64,000 nucleotides of DNA from Desulfosarcina widdelii (GTDB taxonomy: Bacteria; Desulfobacterota; Desulfobacteria; Desulfobacterales; Desulfosarcinaceae). The notes below the pieces were generated by a model. The model was not told the DNA's origin and did no database searches. It worked only from the letters and a program-made list of their open reading frames with translations. The position numbers were made by a program, and so were the translations under genes. The stretch lies in the NCBI RefSeq assembly GCF_009688965.1, contig NZ_AP021875.1:6696001-6760000 (forward strand), in the 5' to 3' direction. Below are positions 33,366 through 42,223 of this stretch, one piece after another. Every line of letters begins with the position of its first letter. Position 1 is the stretch's first letter.

Positions 33366-34358
33366 ATGGCTGTAAGCAGGACATTTCGGGCATTGGGCCT
33401 CTGCTCCGGAGGTTTGGACAGTATTCTCAGTGCGCTGGTACTGAGGGACCAGGGGATCGACGTACACTGGGTCACTTTCGAAACCCCATTTTTCTCGGCG
33501 GACAAAGCCCGCAAGGCGTCTGCGAATACCGGCGTACCATTGACCGTTCGAATCATTACCCCGGTTTACATGGAAATGATGCGCTGTCCGACGACGATAT
33601 TCGGCAAGAATATGAACCCCTGCATGGATTGCCATGCCCTGATGTTCCGTCTGGCCGGCGAACTCATGACCGAAAAGGGATTCGATTTTCTCTTTTCCGG
33701 CGAGGTGCTCGGCCAGCGCCCCATGAGTCAGAATCGCACCTCCCTGCGCTACGTGGAGAAGCATTCCGGGTACGATGGGTATATCCTGCGCCCGCTTTCG
33801 GCAAAGAGCCTGCCGGAGACCATTGCCGAGAAAGAAGGATGGGTGGATCGGGAGCGACTGCTGGGAATTTCCGGCCGGTCCCGCAAAATTCAGTTGCAGT
33901 TGGCCAAACAATACGGGGTCACCGAGTTTCCCGCGCCTGCCGGCGGTTGCCTGTTGACCGACAAAATTTTCAGCCGCAGGCTGAAGGACCTGTTCGACCA
34001 TCAGGAAACCGTTGACGAAAGCGATTTGGAACTGCTCAAATTTGGCCGCCACATGCGACTGGATGCAGGGACCAAAATCGTGGTGGGCCGCACCCGCCAG
34101 GACAACGAGCGGATCGGCAAATGGTGCGATTCGAAGGCGGACATGGTGTTAAAAGTCGAGAATTTTCCCGGTCCATTGGTGGTCATGCCATCGGGCGGCA
34201 GCGACCCCATGGTGATGCTGGCGGCTGCCATTTGTGCCGGGTACAGCAAAGCGCCCGACGAGCAACCCACGACGGTGATCGTACAGCAGGGAAAAAAGCG
34301 CAGGAAAGTGACGGTGCTGGGGATACCGCCGGCAGAGAATAAAAAATTTTTGATATAG
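33366..34358 (+). CDS. PP-loop (ThiI/MnmA-like) sulfur-transfer protein
   Basis: 330 residues. The N-terminal ALGLCSGGLDSILSALVLRD has the PP-loop SGGxDS that activates substrates with ATP, as in ThiI and MnmA tRNA thiolases. A CMDCHALMFR motif follows, and PAGGCLLTDKIFSRRLKDL is typical of a deltaproteobacterial/clostridial subgroup related to MnmA. It lacks a THUMP domain, so it is not a full ThiI. tRNA 2- or 4-thiouridine formation is the likely role, but not certain. AAAAGGTG precedes ATG 33366. A clear terminator follows. Confidence 0.7.
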   Translation: MAVSRTFRALGLCSGGLDSILSALVLRDQGIDVHWVTFETPFFSADKARKASANTGVPLTVRIITPVYMEMMRCPTTIFGKNMNPCMDCHALMFRLAGELMTEKGFDFLFSGEVLGQRPMSQNRTSLRYVEKHSGYDGYILRPLSAKSLPETIAEKEGWVDRERLLGISGRSRKIQLQLAKQYGVTEFPAPAGGCLLTDKIFSRRLKDLFDHQETVDESDLELLKFGRHMRLDAGTKIVVGRTRQDNERIGKWCDSKADMVLKVENFPGPLVVMPSGGSDPMVMLAAAICAGYSKAPDEQPTTVIVQQGKKRRKVTVLGIPPAENKKFLI

Positions 34359-34398
34359 GTGTACGCAGTCCCACCTGTTTGTCCATCTTGTCCAACCG

Positions 34399-34429
34399 AT
34401 GCCGCCCGTATACGGAAGCGGCATTTTTC
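34399..34429 (+). terminator. Rho-independent terminator after the PP-loop gene
   Basis: ATGCCGC and GCGGCAT with an inner CCGTATACGG palindrome, followed by TTTTC. Confidence 0.7.
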
Positions 34430-34529
34430 ATTTCCGGCCTTTCGCCAACGATTATACCGACTTGATCCAGGCCACATGCCGAGCGTTCATCCAGGATTGG
34501 AATCCCGTTGCGATGGGTACGAGGCAGCC

Positions 34530-34558
34530 TTGACAAAATATTTCTTAAAATGTATCAC
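34530..34558 (+). promoter_or_regulatory. Sigma-70 type promoter for the racemase-M24-GntR unit
   Basis: TTGACA (34530-34535), 17-bp AT-rich spacer, TATCAC (34553-34558), 68 bp before the start at 34626. Confidence 0.5.
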
Positions 34559-34625
34559 GTAATATATCTCAAAAATATCACCACTGTTCGTTTGTGGTCC
34601 ATTTCAACGCCGGGCAATCGCAATC

Positions 34626-35396
34626 ATGATGACAGAGCGGGAAAACGGGACGGTCCCACGAGCTGAGACCCGTCTGGACCAGGGCCGTCACTGGCGGGCC
34701 AAAATCGGTTTTGTGCTGCTGGCAACTGAACAGACTATTGAAGCGGATGTTTTCCGGCTATGCCCGCAAGGTGTCGGGGTCCATTTTTCTCGGGTATGGA
34801 TAGAAGACGCCATCACCGTCGACACACTGGACAACGCAGGCCAGGAACTCGCCGGTGCCGCAGCCAGAATTCTGCCTAATGAGAATCTTAACGTCGTCTG
34901 CTACGCATGCACCTCGGGAAGCATGGTTCTGGGAGAGGAGCGGGTGGCGCTGGAATTAAACAAAGGTGCACCCAAGGCCCAAGCAACATCGTTGATTGCC
35001 TGTGTGATCGATGCGCTGAACATGTTCAACGTTCACCGTATCGTTGTCGGCACGCCCTACATTGACGAAATCAACGAGATGGAAAAAAGATATCTGGAAA
35101 ATCGGGGCTTTGAGGTTTTAGACATCCAAGGATTGGATATCACGAACGATTCCGAAATGGTAAGGGTGGCCCCGGACTTTATCGCCGAATTTGCCCTGAG
35201 TATCGACCGACCGGAAGCCGAGGCGATATTCATCAGTTGCGGTGCGTTGCGGTCTCTGGATGTGGTCGATCAAATTGAACGAGCTGTCAAAAAACCGGTG
35301 GTCGTCAGCAACCAGGCGATGATTTGGCAAACGCTCCGTCTTGCAGGTGTGCAGGATCGTATTGATGGGTATGGCAGGCTTTTACGGGAACACTAG
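34626..35396 (+). CDS. Maleate isomerase / EutA-like Asp-Glu racemase superfamily protein
   Basis: 256 residues. The two catalytic cysteines of the Asp/Glu racemase and arylmalonate decarboxylase superfamily are both present: Cys95 in CYACTSGSM and Cys205 in ISCGALRS. The overall pattern (RIVVGTPYIDEINEMEKRYL) matches maleate cis-trans isomerases and ectoine utilisation EutA. These enzymes isomerise or racemise small dicarboxylic or amino acids. It is followed by an M24 protein and a GntR regulator, the pairing seen in eutA-eutD ectoine loci, but no EutB/C/E is nearby. The genuine substrate is unknown. Confidence 0.75.
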   Translation: MMTERENGTVPRAETRLDQGRHWRAKIGFVLLATEQTIEADVFRLCPQGVGVHFSRVWIEDAITVDTLDNAGQELAGAAARILPNENLNVVCYACTSGSMVLGEERVALELNKGAPKAQATSLIACVIDALNMFNVHRIVVGTPYIDEINEMEKRYLENRGFEVLDIQGLDITNDSEMVRVAPDFIAEFALSIDRPEAEAIFISCGALRSLDVVDQIERAVKKPVVVSNQAMIWQTLRLAGVQDRIDGYGRLLREH

Positions 35397-35447
35397 CTAT
35401 TCGCTTTCTGGTTTGAAATACTGATTCTATCGCGGGAGACTCGATTC

Positions 35448-36605
35448 ATGGACAACGCGTATCGAAAACGAACTGTCGAATTTCAGAAACGACTCGGTGA
35501 GGCGGGTGTCGATATTGCGATCATCCAGGATCCCGACTCCGTATTTTATCTTTCCGCATTCTGGGGCTACCTTGGAATGCAGTTCGGGCGGCCGACCGTG
35601 CTGGCAGTGCCCGATGCCGGCAACTGCACCATCGTCACACCGAGCCTGGAAGCCGAAATGGCGGAGAAGATGTCCTGGATCGATACCATTTGCCAATGGT
35701 CTGACGGTATCGATGGAGAGTGGCGAAAATGTCTGCAGGAGATTACCGGAGTAAAAAAAGTAAAGACAATCGGTATCGAGGCCAACAAAACCCACCCGAC
35801 AGTAGCCAGTTATTTGCGGGATCATTCGCATGATGCGGATATTGTAGACATTTCGGATATCCTTGCCGATATGCGAATGGTCAAGACGGCGGATGAGATC
35901 GCGGTGATGCGACAGGCCGGCGAAATATCGGTGGCCATGTGCCAGGGTGCCAAAGAGGTCATCGCCGAAGGGGTTCCCGAATACGAAGTCGCACTGGCGG
36001 TGATCGCCGCAGGTACGCGCAAGGCGGCGGAATTTTTGACCGATAAGGGACCTGAACGCCTTTTTTCACCCATGATACATAACCTGCAGGTGCTGCAGTC
36101 CGGCGGGCCGGACCTTTCCATGGTGCATCGCAGGCCGACGACCCGCCGCGTCAAACAGGGTGAATCCGTTTACATGTGTTTTTGCGAGATGAATGACTTC
36201 AAAGGCGTAAAGCTTGGGTTCGACCGGCAATACTGGGTCGGCGACGTATCGGATGAAGAGGCGCGGCTGTACGAAATCGCGATCAAGGCTCAGGCCGCAG
36301 CGTTGAACACGATTCGACCCGGAGTCGTCGCACAGGACGTGCATTTCGCCGCAGAAAAGGTTTACCGGGAAGAGGGCTTCGGCCTTTGCTACCGCACGGG
36401 CCGTGCCGTCGGGTTCTCGCTGATCGAGAAACCGGAACTGAAAAAAGATGACAGAACCATTCTGCAGGCGGGCATGACCTTTGCCGTTGACGGTGCGGTA
36501 TCCGTTCCTGAAAAGGGCGCCGCCCGCGTCGGAGACTCCATCGTCGTGACGGACAGCGGCTTCGACTATCTGACGCCGTTTGCAAAAGATCTCCAGGTGC
36601 TATAA
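35448..36605 (+). CDS. M24 family hydrolase, creatinase / ectoine hydrolase-like
   Basis: 385 residues with a creatinase-type N-terminal domain and a pita-bread M24 C-terminal domain. The metal ligands of aminopeptidases (two Asp, His, two Glu) are not conserved: the strand that should carry DxG...D reads CFCEMNDFKGVKLGFDRQYW and the GHGIG His site reads RTGRAVGFSL. Loss of the metal site is a feature of creatinase and ectoine hydrolase (DoeA/EutD), so a C-N hydrolase acting on creatine, ectoine or a similar compound is likely. GCGGGAGACTCG precedes ATG 35448. It is probably cotranscribed with the racemase gene and with GntR. Confidence 0.75.
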   Translation: MDNAYRKRTVEFQKRLGEAGVDIAIIQDPDSVFYLSAFWGYLGMQFGRPTVLAVPDAGNCTIVTPSLEAEMAEKMSWIDTICQWSDGIDGEWRKCLQEITGVKKVKTIGIEANKTHPTVASYLRDHSHDADIVDISDILADMRMVKTADEIAVMRQAGEISVAMCQGAKEVIAEGVPEYEVALAVIAAGTRKAAEFLTDKGPERLFSPMIHNLQVLQSGGPDLSMVHRRPTTRRVKQGESVYMCFCEMNDFKGVKLGFDRQYWVGDVSDEEARLYEIAIKAQAAALNTIRPGVVAQDVHFAAEKVYREEGFGLCYRTGRAVGFSLIEKPELKKDDRTILQAGMTFAVDGAVSVPEKGAARVGDSIVVTDSGFDYLTPFAKDLQVL

Positions 36606-36618
36606 AACCCAGACGATC

Positions 36619-37257
36619 ATGAAAGCATCAATCTATTCAACCATCAAACAGCGCATACTGAGCCTTCAGTACGGACCGGGTCAGAGCCTCAACCCCAAAG
36701 ATCTGGCCGTGGAGCTGGGCGTCAGCCAGACTCCGATTCGTGAAGTGCTGTTAAGACTGGCGTGGGAGAAGCTGGTTACGATCATCCCCAGAAGTGGGGT
36801 GCAGGTCACCAAAATCGGTCTCAAAGAGTTGAAGGAAATCTATCGTAGCCGGATTCTCATTGAAGGAGAACTCGGCCGGCTTGCTGCCCAACATATAACC
36901 GGCGGGCATATCCAGCAAATGAAAAAGCTTCTTGCGGCCTGCAGGAAAATTAATAGTGAAAATGTTAAAGAGGAATTGGTTGAACTGGATGCTGAATTTC
37001 GCAGCGTCCTTTTTCTCGCGGCAGATTGCCCGACGCTGCAGGAAATTTCAGACTTGCTTTACAACCAGACCCTGCGTGTCTGGCATTTGACCTTCGATGA
37101 TATGGATGTTTTGTCAGAGGTGAGCATGGAAGCCCTCGAGATCGAGGAAACGCTTAATGTGCTTTCGCAAAAAGACCCGCAGCGAGCTGGCGAACTCAGA
37201 CGCAAGATCATCCTGAGTTGGATCGATCGGCTGCACAAGTATTACACCCGCTACTAA
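36619..37257 (+). CDS. GntR family regulator (FadR/FCD subfamily)
   Basis: 212 residues. Winged helix at the N-terminus: IKQRILSLQYGPGQSLNPKD, LAVELGVSQTPIREVLLRLA. The C-terminal helical part (LKEIYRSRILIEGELGRLAA and later DAEFRSVLFLAADCP) fits the FCD ligand domain, which binds small carboxylates. It begins 13 bp after the M24 gene and sits upstream of the Pot transporter operon, so it may regulate both. ATG 36619 is chosen; the frame is open into the M24 gene. A candidate operator CGCACATTGTGCG lies at 37598-37610. Confidence 0.85.
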   Translation: MKASIYSTIKQRILSLQYGPGQSLNPKDLAVELGVSQTPIREVLLRLAWEKLVTIIPRSGVQVTKIGLKELKEIYRSRILIEGELGRLAAQHITGGHIQQMKKLLAACRKINSENVKEELVELDAEFRSVLFLAADCPTLQEISDLLYNQTLRVWHLTFDDMDVLSEVSMEALEIEETLNVLSQKDPQRAGELRRKIILSWIDRLHKYYTRY

Positions 37258-37795
37258 CCCGGGGCGGCGGCAGGGCCGCAAAGAGAATCGGATGCGCCGC
37301 ACGGTTCGCGTCGGTCGGCCGTGCTAATCGGTTCTTGCATTAGGCGGCCCGATCGGATCACGATTTCGGTCCCGTACAACTAACTGTTGGTTTTTGCCTG
37401 GCAATATGCCAAAGGTATTTTAACAACCTTTTTTTCACATCGGTGTTAAACTACCGCCGCAGGTCGGTGAACGCGCAAAAAAATATGGATTCGGCATGCC
37501 GGATCCGATAAGCCTGCGATGCCACCTTCCAGTTTAACTGAAATGCATGCAGTTAAATACGTCACGAATGATTAAATTGTCAACATATTCATTCTTACGC
37601 ACATTGTGCGCCACGTTTAAGTTGCTCTAAAGCCGGACGCCACGTCCCGAGTTAACGAGAAAAAACCGTCCACCGGTCTGGCTGAATAACCAGGCCTTGC
37701 CATATGCTTATGCTTTGGTTGGCTGATCCGATTGAAGGCTGCCTGGTTCAATTGGAGTTAACCCAACAGTAAACCCTTATCCAAAGGAGAATTAA
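37258..37795. other. Long leader region of the transporter operon
   Basis: No gene seen in 538 bp. It contains the 13-bp palindrome CGCACATTGTGCG (37598-37610), an AT-rich stretch around 37540-37590, and AAAGGAG before 37796. It probably holds the promoter and regulatory sites of the Pot-type operon. Confidence 0.5.
37598..37610. promoter_or_regulatory. Candidate operator palindrome
   Basis: CGCACATTGTGCG, GC half sites around a short AT centre, of the size bound by GntR-family dimers. About 190 bp upstream of the binding-protein gene. Confidence 0.35.
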
Positions 37796-38932
37796 ATGAA
37801 GAGAAAACGTGCACACAAAATGACTCGCCGGACTTTCATCAAGGGAGTTGGGGCCATGGGCGCAGCCTCCGCCATCAGTATGGGATTCCCGGCAGTAATC
37901 CTTGGAAAAAATACCGTTGACCGCTCCAAATTGGCCGATACGCTGAGCCTGAGCGGATATGGCGGAAGTTGGCAAGAGAATTTGACCAAAGCGGTTTTGG
38001 AGCCGTTCGAGAAAGAATACGGCGTTAAAATTATCCAGAGCAGCCATGGTGGAGAAGAGGAAATCCTTGCCAAGATCCGGGTAGGCGGCGAAGGCGCCTA
38101 CGATGTCATCACCATCAATGAAAGTGGTTTTTACCCGGGCGTTATGCAAGGGCTCTTCGAACCGTTGAACCTTGACAACATCCCCAACTACAATAATATC
38201 ATGAAGCCGTTGCAAAAGCCCATCTACGATCCCGGTATTCTGCAGGACGGAAAATTTCGTTCGGTGCCCAGTGTTTTCGGTACCACGGCGCTGACTTACA
38301 ATACCGAAATGGTAAAACCCGCACCGGACTCCTGGGCGGCCTGCTGGGATAAGAAGTATGCCAAAAAGATAGCCATGAACGAGCTGGCCTGGTATCGTGT
38401 GTTTACGACCGCCCTTTATCTGGGTGAGGATCCCAACAACGTCAAGAACTGGGATGCCCTTTGGGATGCCGTGCGGGAACAGCAAAAGCTGGTCCTGAAG
38501 TACTGGAGCGCCGGGATGGAAATGCAGCAGCTCTTCACCAACCGCGAAATTTATCTGGGTGAGTTCTGGAGCGGCAGAACGCTGAACCTGAAGGACAAGG
38601 GCGTGCCGGTCGAGTATGTCATCCCCAAGGAAGGCGCCTCGACGTGGGTGGAAGCCTGGGGCGTTCCCAAGGGCTCCAAGAAGAAATATACGGCGGAAGT
38701 CCTTTTCAACTATTTGCTGCAGCCCGAAGTCGGTGCACGCCTGTCCGAACTGACCAAGTATCCCTGTGGTCTCAAACCCTCCGTATACAAAGTCAGCGAC
38801 ACCATTAAAAACCTGCCCGACTTCGATCCTACGGGTACCCTCGCAAAATACAAGTTTGTCGACTATGGATACAAAGAAAAACACAATGTAGAGTGGAGCG
38901 AAATGTTTAACCAGATCAAAATGGGCGCCTGA
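37796..38932 (+). CDS. PotD-like extracellular solute-binding protein, Tat-exported
   Basis: 378 residues. The N-terminus has a twin-arginine signal (TRRTFIKGVGAMGAASAIS), so the protein is exported folded. The mature part (LSLSGYGGSWQENLTKAVLE, VFGTTALTYNTEMV, LGEFWSGRTLNLKDKGVPVE) matches the PotD/spermidine-putrescine binding family, whose members also bind opines, GABA, guanidino compounds and other small cations. It delivers the ligand to the ABC transporter encoded downstream. AAGGAGAATTAA gives a strong ribosome binding site. Confidence 0.85.
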   Translation: MKRKRAHKMTRRTFIKGVGAMGAASAISMGFPAVILGKNTVDRSKLADTLSLSGYGGSWQENLTKAVLEPFEKEYGVKIIQSSHGGEEEILAKIRVGGEGAYDVITINESGFYPGVMQGLFEPLNLDNIPNYNNIMKPLQKPIYDPGILQDGKFRSVPSVFGTTALTYNTEMVKPAPDSWAACWDKKYAKKIAMNELAWYRVFTTALYLGEDPNNVKNWDALWDAVREQQKLVLKYWSAGMEMQQLFTNREIYLGEFWSGRTLNLKDKGVPVEYVIPKEGASTWVEAWGVPKGSKKKYTAEVLFNYLLQPEVGARLSELTKYPCGLKPSVYKVSDTIKNLPDFDPTGTLAKYKFVDYGYKEKHNVEWSEMFNQIKMGA

Positions 38933-38956
38933 TTCAACGACGGAAACGCGTATCGT

Positions 38957-39000
38957 CAACGCATATCCGCGGCTTACAGATGAGCTGCGGATATGCGTTG
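38957..39000 (+). other. Strong stem-loop between binding protein and ATPase genes
   Basis: CAACGCATATCCGC and GCGGATATGCGTTG form a perfect 14-bp stem around a 16-base loop, 24 bp after the stop codon. No T-tract follows. Such structures often stabilise the binding-protein mRNA and lower expression of downstream transporter genes. Confidence 0.7.
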
Positions 39001-39167
39001 ACGCTGATCGGGCCAATGACGTTCACAACGCTAATTTCAGAATCAACGGCCGGCGTCGAAGGGCCGATTTTCCGGTTCGACTCGACGAAGACGGCCGTTT
39101 CTGGCGATGCCCATTGAACGATCCAGTCCGTTGCCCGGTTGCACCTTGATGAAGAGAGGATCGGTTC

Positions 39168-40280
39168 GTGATTGATTTAGAACTTAAGAACATCACAAAA
39201 AAATTCGGTGATTTTACCGCGGTCAGCGATTTTTCCCTGCAGGTGGAAAAAGGGGAATTCATCTCTTTTCTGGGTCCCAGCGGCTGCGGTAAAACGACGA
39301 CCCTGCGGATGATTGCCGGTTTCATCGAACCCACCCATGGGGAGATCCTCATTCAGGGAAACAGAGTCAACGGCGTTCCGCCCAATCATCGGGACACCGG
39401 AATGGTTTTTCAAAATTATGCCCTTTTCCCCCACATGACGGTTTTCGAGAATGTCGCCTTCGGACTCAAATACCGCGACGTTCCCAAAAAAGAGATCAAA
39501 GTCCGCGTCAGAGAAATACTGGAGATGGTGCAATTGCCCGATGTCGAAAATCGCAAACCGTCTCAGCTCAGCGGCGGTCAGCAGCAGCGGATCGCTCTTG
39601 CGCGCGCATTGGTTATCCGTCCGAAGGTGCTGTTATTTGACGAACCGTTGTCCAACCTGGATGCCAAGCTGCGGGAAAGCCTGCGTGTCGAACTCCGAGA
39701 GATTCAGCAGGAGGTCGGTATTACATCCATATTTGTCACCCATGACCAGGAGGAGGCACTGGCGCTCTCCGACCGCATCGTCGTGATCAACGAGGGCAAG
39801 GTCACTCAGATCGATTCTCCGCGCAACGTTTACGAAAACCCGGGAACGATCTTTATCGGAGATTTCATCGGCCAATCGAATTTTTTAAACGGGCGAATCT
39901 TTTCGATAGACGACGATCGGGTGCGTGTCAGCCTGCAAAACGGCTTGCAAATCGGTGCTGCCCTGGCAACGGAAAAACTGGCTGAGAACGATTCGGTAAA
40001 AGTGTTGATCCGGGCCGAACGGATCAGGGTGAGCAGCGCCCCACGCAAAAACCACCTTGAAGATGAAACCAATGTGCTCAAAGGAACGATCCGGGAGACG
40101 AGCTATCTGGGCAGCAATATCCACTATTATATCCGTTTGGAAAATGGGGATCGGCTAATGGCCATCGAACAGACGGCTGAGAAAAAACCGTTCACACGCG
40201 GTGACGAGGTGTTCATCGAGTTCGGAACAAAAAGCAGCCGATGTTTTCAAATCGAAATGAAAGGCCCGGATACACCATGA
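39168..40280 (+). CDS. PotA-like ABC transporter ATPase
   Basis: 370 residues from GTG 39168 (GAGAGGATC upstream). Walker A GPSGCGKTTT, Q-loop MVFQNYALFPHMTV, signature LSGGQQQRIALARAL, Walker B VLLFDEPLSNLDAK and the switch His in FVTHDQEEALALSD are all intact. A C-terminal TOBE-type region (residues about 290-365) is typical of the PotA/FbpC importer group. Its stop overlaps the start of the first permease by ATGA. Confidence 0.9.
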   Translation: MIDLELKNITKKFGDFTAVSDFSLQVEKGEFISFLGPSGCGKTTTLRMIAGFIEPTHGEILIQGNRVNGVPPNHRDTGMVFQNYALFPHMTVFENVAFGLKYRDVPKKEIKVRVREILEMVQLPDVENRKPSQLSGGQQQRIALARALVIRPKVLLFDEPLSNLDAKLRESLRVELREIQQEVGITSIFVTHDQEEALALSDRIVVINEGKVTQIDSPRNVYENPGTIFIGDFIGQSNFLNGRIFSIDDDRVRVSLQNGLQIGAALATEKLAENDSVKVLIRAERIRVSSAPRKNHLEDETNVLKGTIRETSYLGSNIHYYIRLENGDRLMAIEQTAEKKPFTRGDEVFIEFGTKSSRCFQIEMKGPDTP

Positions 40281-41185
40281 CGACGGCGGGTAAGCCAATT
40301 GCAGGCAAACAGAGTTTCATCGACAACCTGACCGGCCGCCCAAAGTTAATGCTGGGGTTGCAGATCGGGCCGATCCTGTTTTGGATTGTCTTCTTTCTGG
40401 TGATTCCCCTGATGATCATCCTGTTTTACAGTTTTTGCCAGAGGGGATTCGGCGGAACCATTGAACATACGTTTTCCTTAAAAAACTACATCCACTTCCT
40501 TGCGACACCGATTTACCGAAAAATTCTCATCAAATCCATTGTCATCGCGCTCGAGGTCACCATAGGCGCGTTAATCGTGGCTTATATCCCGGCCTACTAC
40601 ATCGCCACCGTTAAAATGAAAAACCGGCTGTTCCTGCTCCTGCTGCTCATCGTACCATTCTGGACAAGCCTTTTGATTCGCAACTACTCATGGATTCTCA
40701 TCCTGGGCAGGGAGGGAATCATCAATGTCTACCTGATGCGCTGGGGTATTATTTCGGAGCCCATCGGACTGCTCTACACGGAGTTTTCGGTGGTATTGGG
40801 ACTGGTCCATTGGGTGCTTCCGTTCATGGTCTTTCCCATCTTCACCACAGTCGACAACATTGACTTCGACCTGGTGGATGCTGCAAAAAACCTCGGAGCC
40901 AACAGCCTGCAGGCGTTTTGGCGCGTCACCCTGCCGCTCAGCATGCCCGGTATTGCAGCCGGATGCCTGTTGACCTTTATCCTGACGGTGGGATCATTCG
41001 TCACGCCGGCTTTGTTGGGCGGCCCGACGGATTTGATGATTACCATGATTATTTCCCAACGGTTCCTTACCCTTTTTGACTGGCCTTTCGGTTCGGCGGC
41101 ATCCATCGTCTATCTAATTCTCATGATTGTCTTTGTTCTTATTTACGACCGCTATGTAGGCCTTAAACGGATTATGAGCATGTAG
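40277..41185 (+). CDS. PotB-like ABC transporter permease
   Basis: 302 residues, starting at the ATGA overlap with the ATPase gene. Six or so membrane segments and the EAA-type loop DLVDAAKNLGANSLQAFWRVTLPLSMPGIAAG, read in two pieces, are characteristic of PotB/PotH permeases. It pairs with the PotC-like permease encoded 18 bp downstream. Confidence 0.9.
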   Translation: MTTAGKPIAGKQSFIDNLTGRPKLMLGLQIGPILFWIVFFLVIPLMIILFYSFCQRGFGGTIEHTFSLKNYIHFLATPIYRKILIKSIVIALEVTIGALIVAYIPAYYIATVKMKNRLFLLLLLIVPFWTSLLIRNYSWILILGREGIINVYLMRWGIISEPIGLLYTEFSVVLGLVHWVLPFMVFPIFTTVDNIDFDLVDAAKNLGANSLQAFWRVTLPLSMPGIAAGCLLTFILTVGSFVTPALLGGPTDLMITMIISQRFLTLFDWPFGSAASIVYLILMIVFVLIYDRYVGLKRIMSM

Positions 41186-41203
41186 GGCTAAGGATTGGAC
41201 ACC

Positions 41204-41986
41204 ATGAAATCTTTTTTCTCCGGTACATTTTTGCTGAAATGGTTTACCATCGCCGTCTATATTTTTATTTTCGCCCCGATTCTGGTGGTCATTTTAATGT
41301 CCTTCCACCCGAACGAAATCGTCTCCTTTCCCATGCCGGGCTTCAGCCTGAAGTGGTATGAAAAATTTATTTCAAACTACAGCCTGTTACGTGCACTGCG
41401 GGTCAGCCTGACGCTGGGATTGGCCTCAGCCCTTGTTTCCGGGGTTATCGGAACCCTTGCCGCCTTTGCCATCGTGCGGTCCAATTTCCGCATCAAAGCC
41501 TTGTTGAATGCCATGACTTTCGCACCCATGGTTATTTCCGGAGTGGTTTTGGGCGTTGCCCTGCTTTCCTTTTACGACGCCTTGAATTTCCCGCGCGGCT
41601 TCGTCGGCCTCGTTATTGCGCATACCCTTTTTTCTCTGCCTTATGTGGTGGTTGTGGTGTCCTCGCGGCTGGCCGGTTTCGACCGATCGATCGAAGAGGC
41701 CGCCATGAATCTGGGTGCCAACCGGTGGCAGACCTTTAAATCGATCACCTTGCCGCTGATTTCACCGGGCATCATCGGTGGAATGCTTCTGGCTTTCACG
41801 ATTTCATTCGACGAATTCCCGGCTACCCAATTTTTGTCCACGCCGAGTACCGCCACGGTACCCATCCGCATCTTCTCCATGATCAAGACCGAACTCAACC
41901 CGCAAATCAATGTGCTGGCCGCCATCATGATTGCCGTTACCATCGGGGTCCCCATGATTGCCCAGTATTTTCTCAAGAATAAATGA
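41204..41986 (+). CDS. PotC-like ABC transporter permease
   Basis: 260 residues. Opening helix FTIAVYIFIFAPILVVILMS and the EAA-type loop EEAAMNLGANRWQTFKSITL place it in the PotC/PotI group. AAGGATTGGACACC precedes ATG 41204. It completes a four-component importer with the binding protein, ATPase and PotB-like permease. Confidence 0.9.
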   Translation: MKSFFSGTFLLKWFTIAVYIFIFAPILVVILMSFHPNEIVSFPMPGFSLKWYEKFISNYSLLRALRVSLTLGLASALVSGVIGTLAAFAIVRSNFRIKALLNAMTFAPMVISGVVLGVALLSFYDALNFPRGFVGLVIAHTLFSLPYVVVVVSSRLAGFDRSIEEAAMNLGANRWQTFKSITLPLISPGIIGGMLLAFTISFDEFPATQFLSTPSTATVPIRIFSMIKTELNPQINVLAAIMIAVTIGVPMIAQYFLKNK

Positions 41987-42017
41987 AAGCCTTATTCAAT
42001 TCGGAATTTTTTTGAAT

Positions 42018-42036
42018 AATGGGTGATACACCCATT
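42018..42036 (+). terminator. Hairpin after the permease genes
   Basis: AATGGGTG and CACCCATT form an 8-bp stem with a 3-base loop, followed by a pyrimidine-rich CCACCTCCTTTT. It may separate the transporter genes from the carbamoyltransferase genes, which begin about 190 bp later. Confidence 0.5.
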
Positions 42037-42223
42037 CCACCTCCTTTTGCCGCCTTCGCGTCAACAATGTCGTCGACGGATACTATCAGGATTTACCTGA
42101 CACTTGGCTGTTGATCAATTAACAACCATACACCTTGATTTTACAGGTGCCGGATAATAATTTGTTGTTGTCATTCGTTTTTAACTTAAAGAGAAGGCTT
42201 ACGGATTGTCGAAAGGAGCCGGT

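Noticed and set aside
41987..42223. Possible guanidine riboswitch before the OTC gene
   Set aside because: Small hairpins are present, but I could not match conserved ykkC, mini-ykkC or guanidine-III sequence elements.
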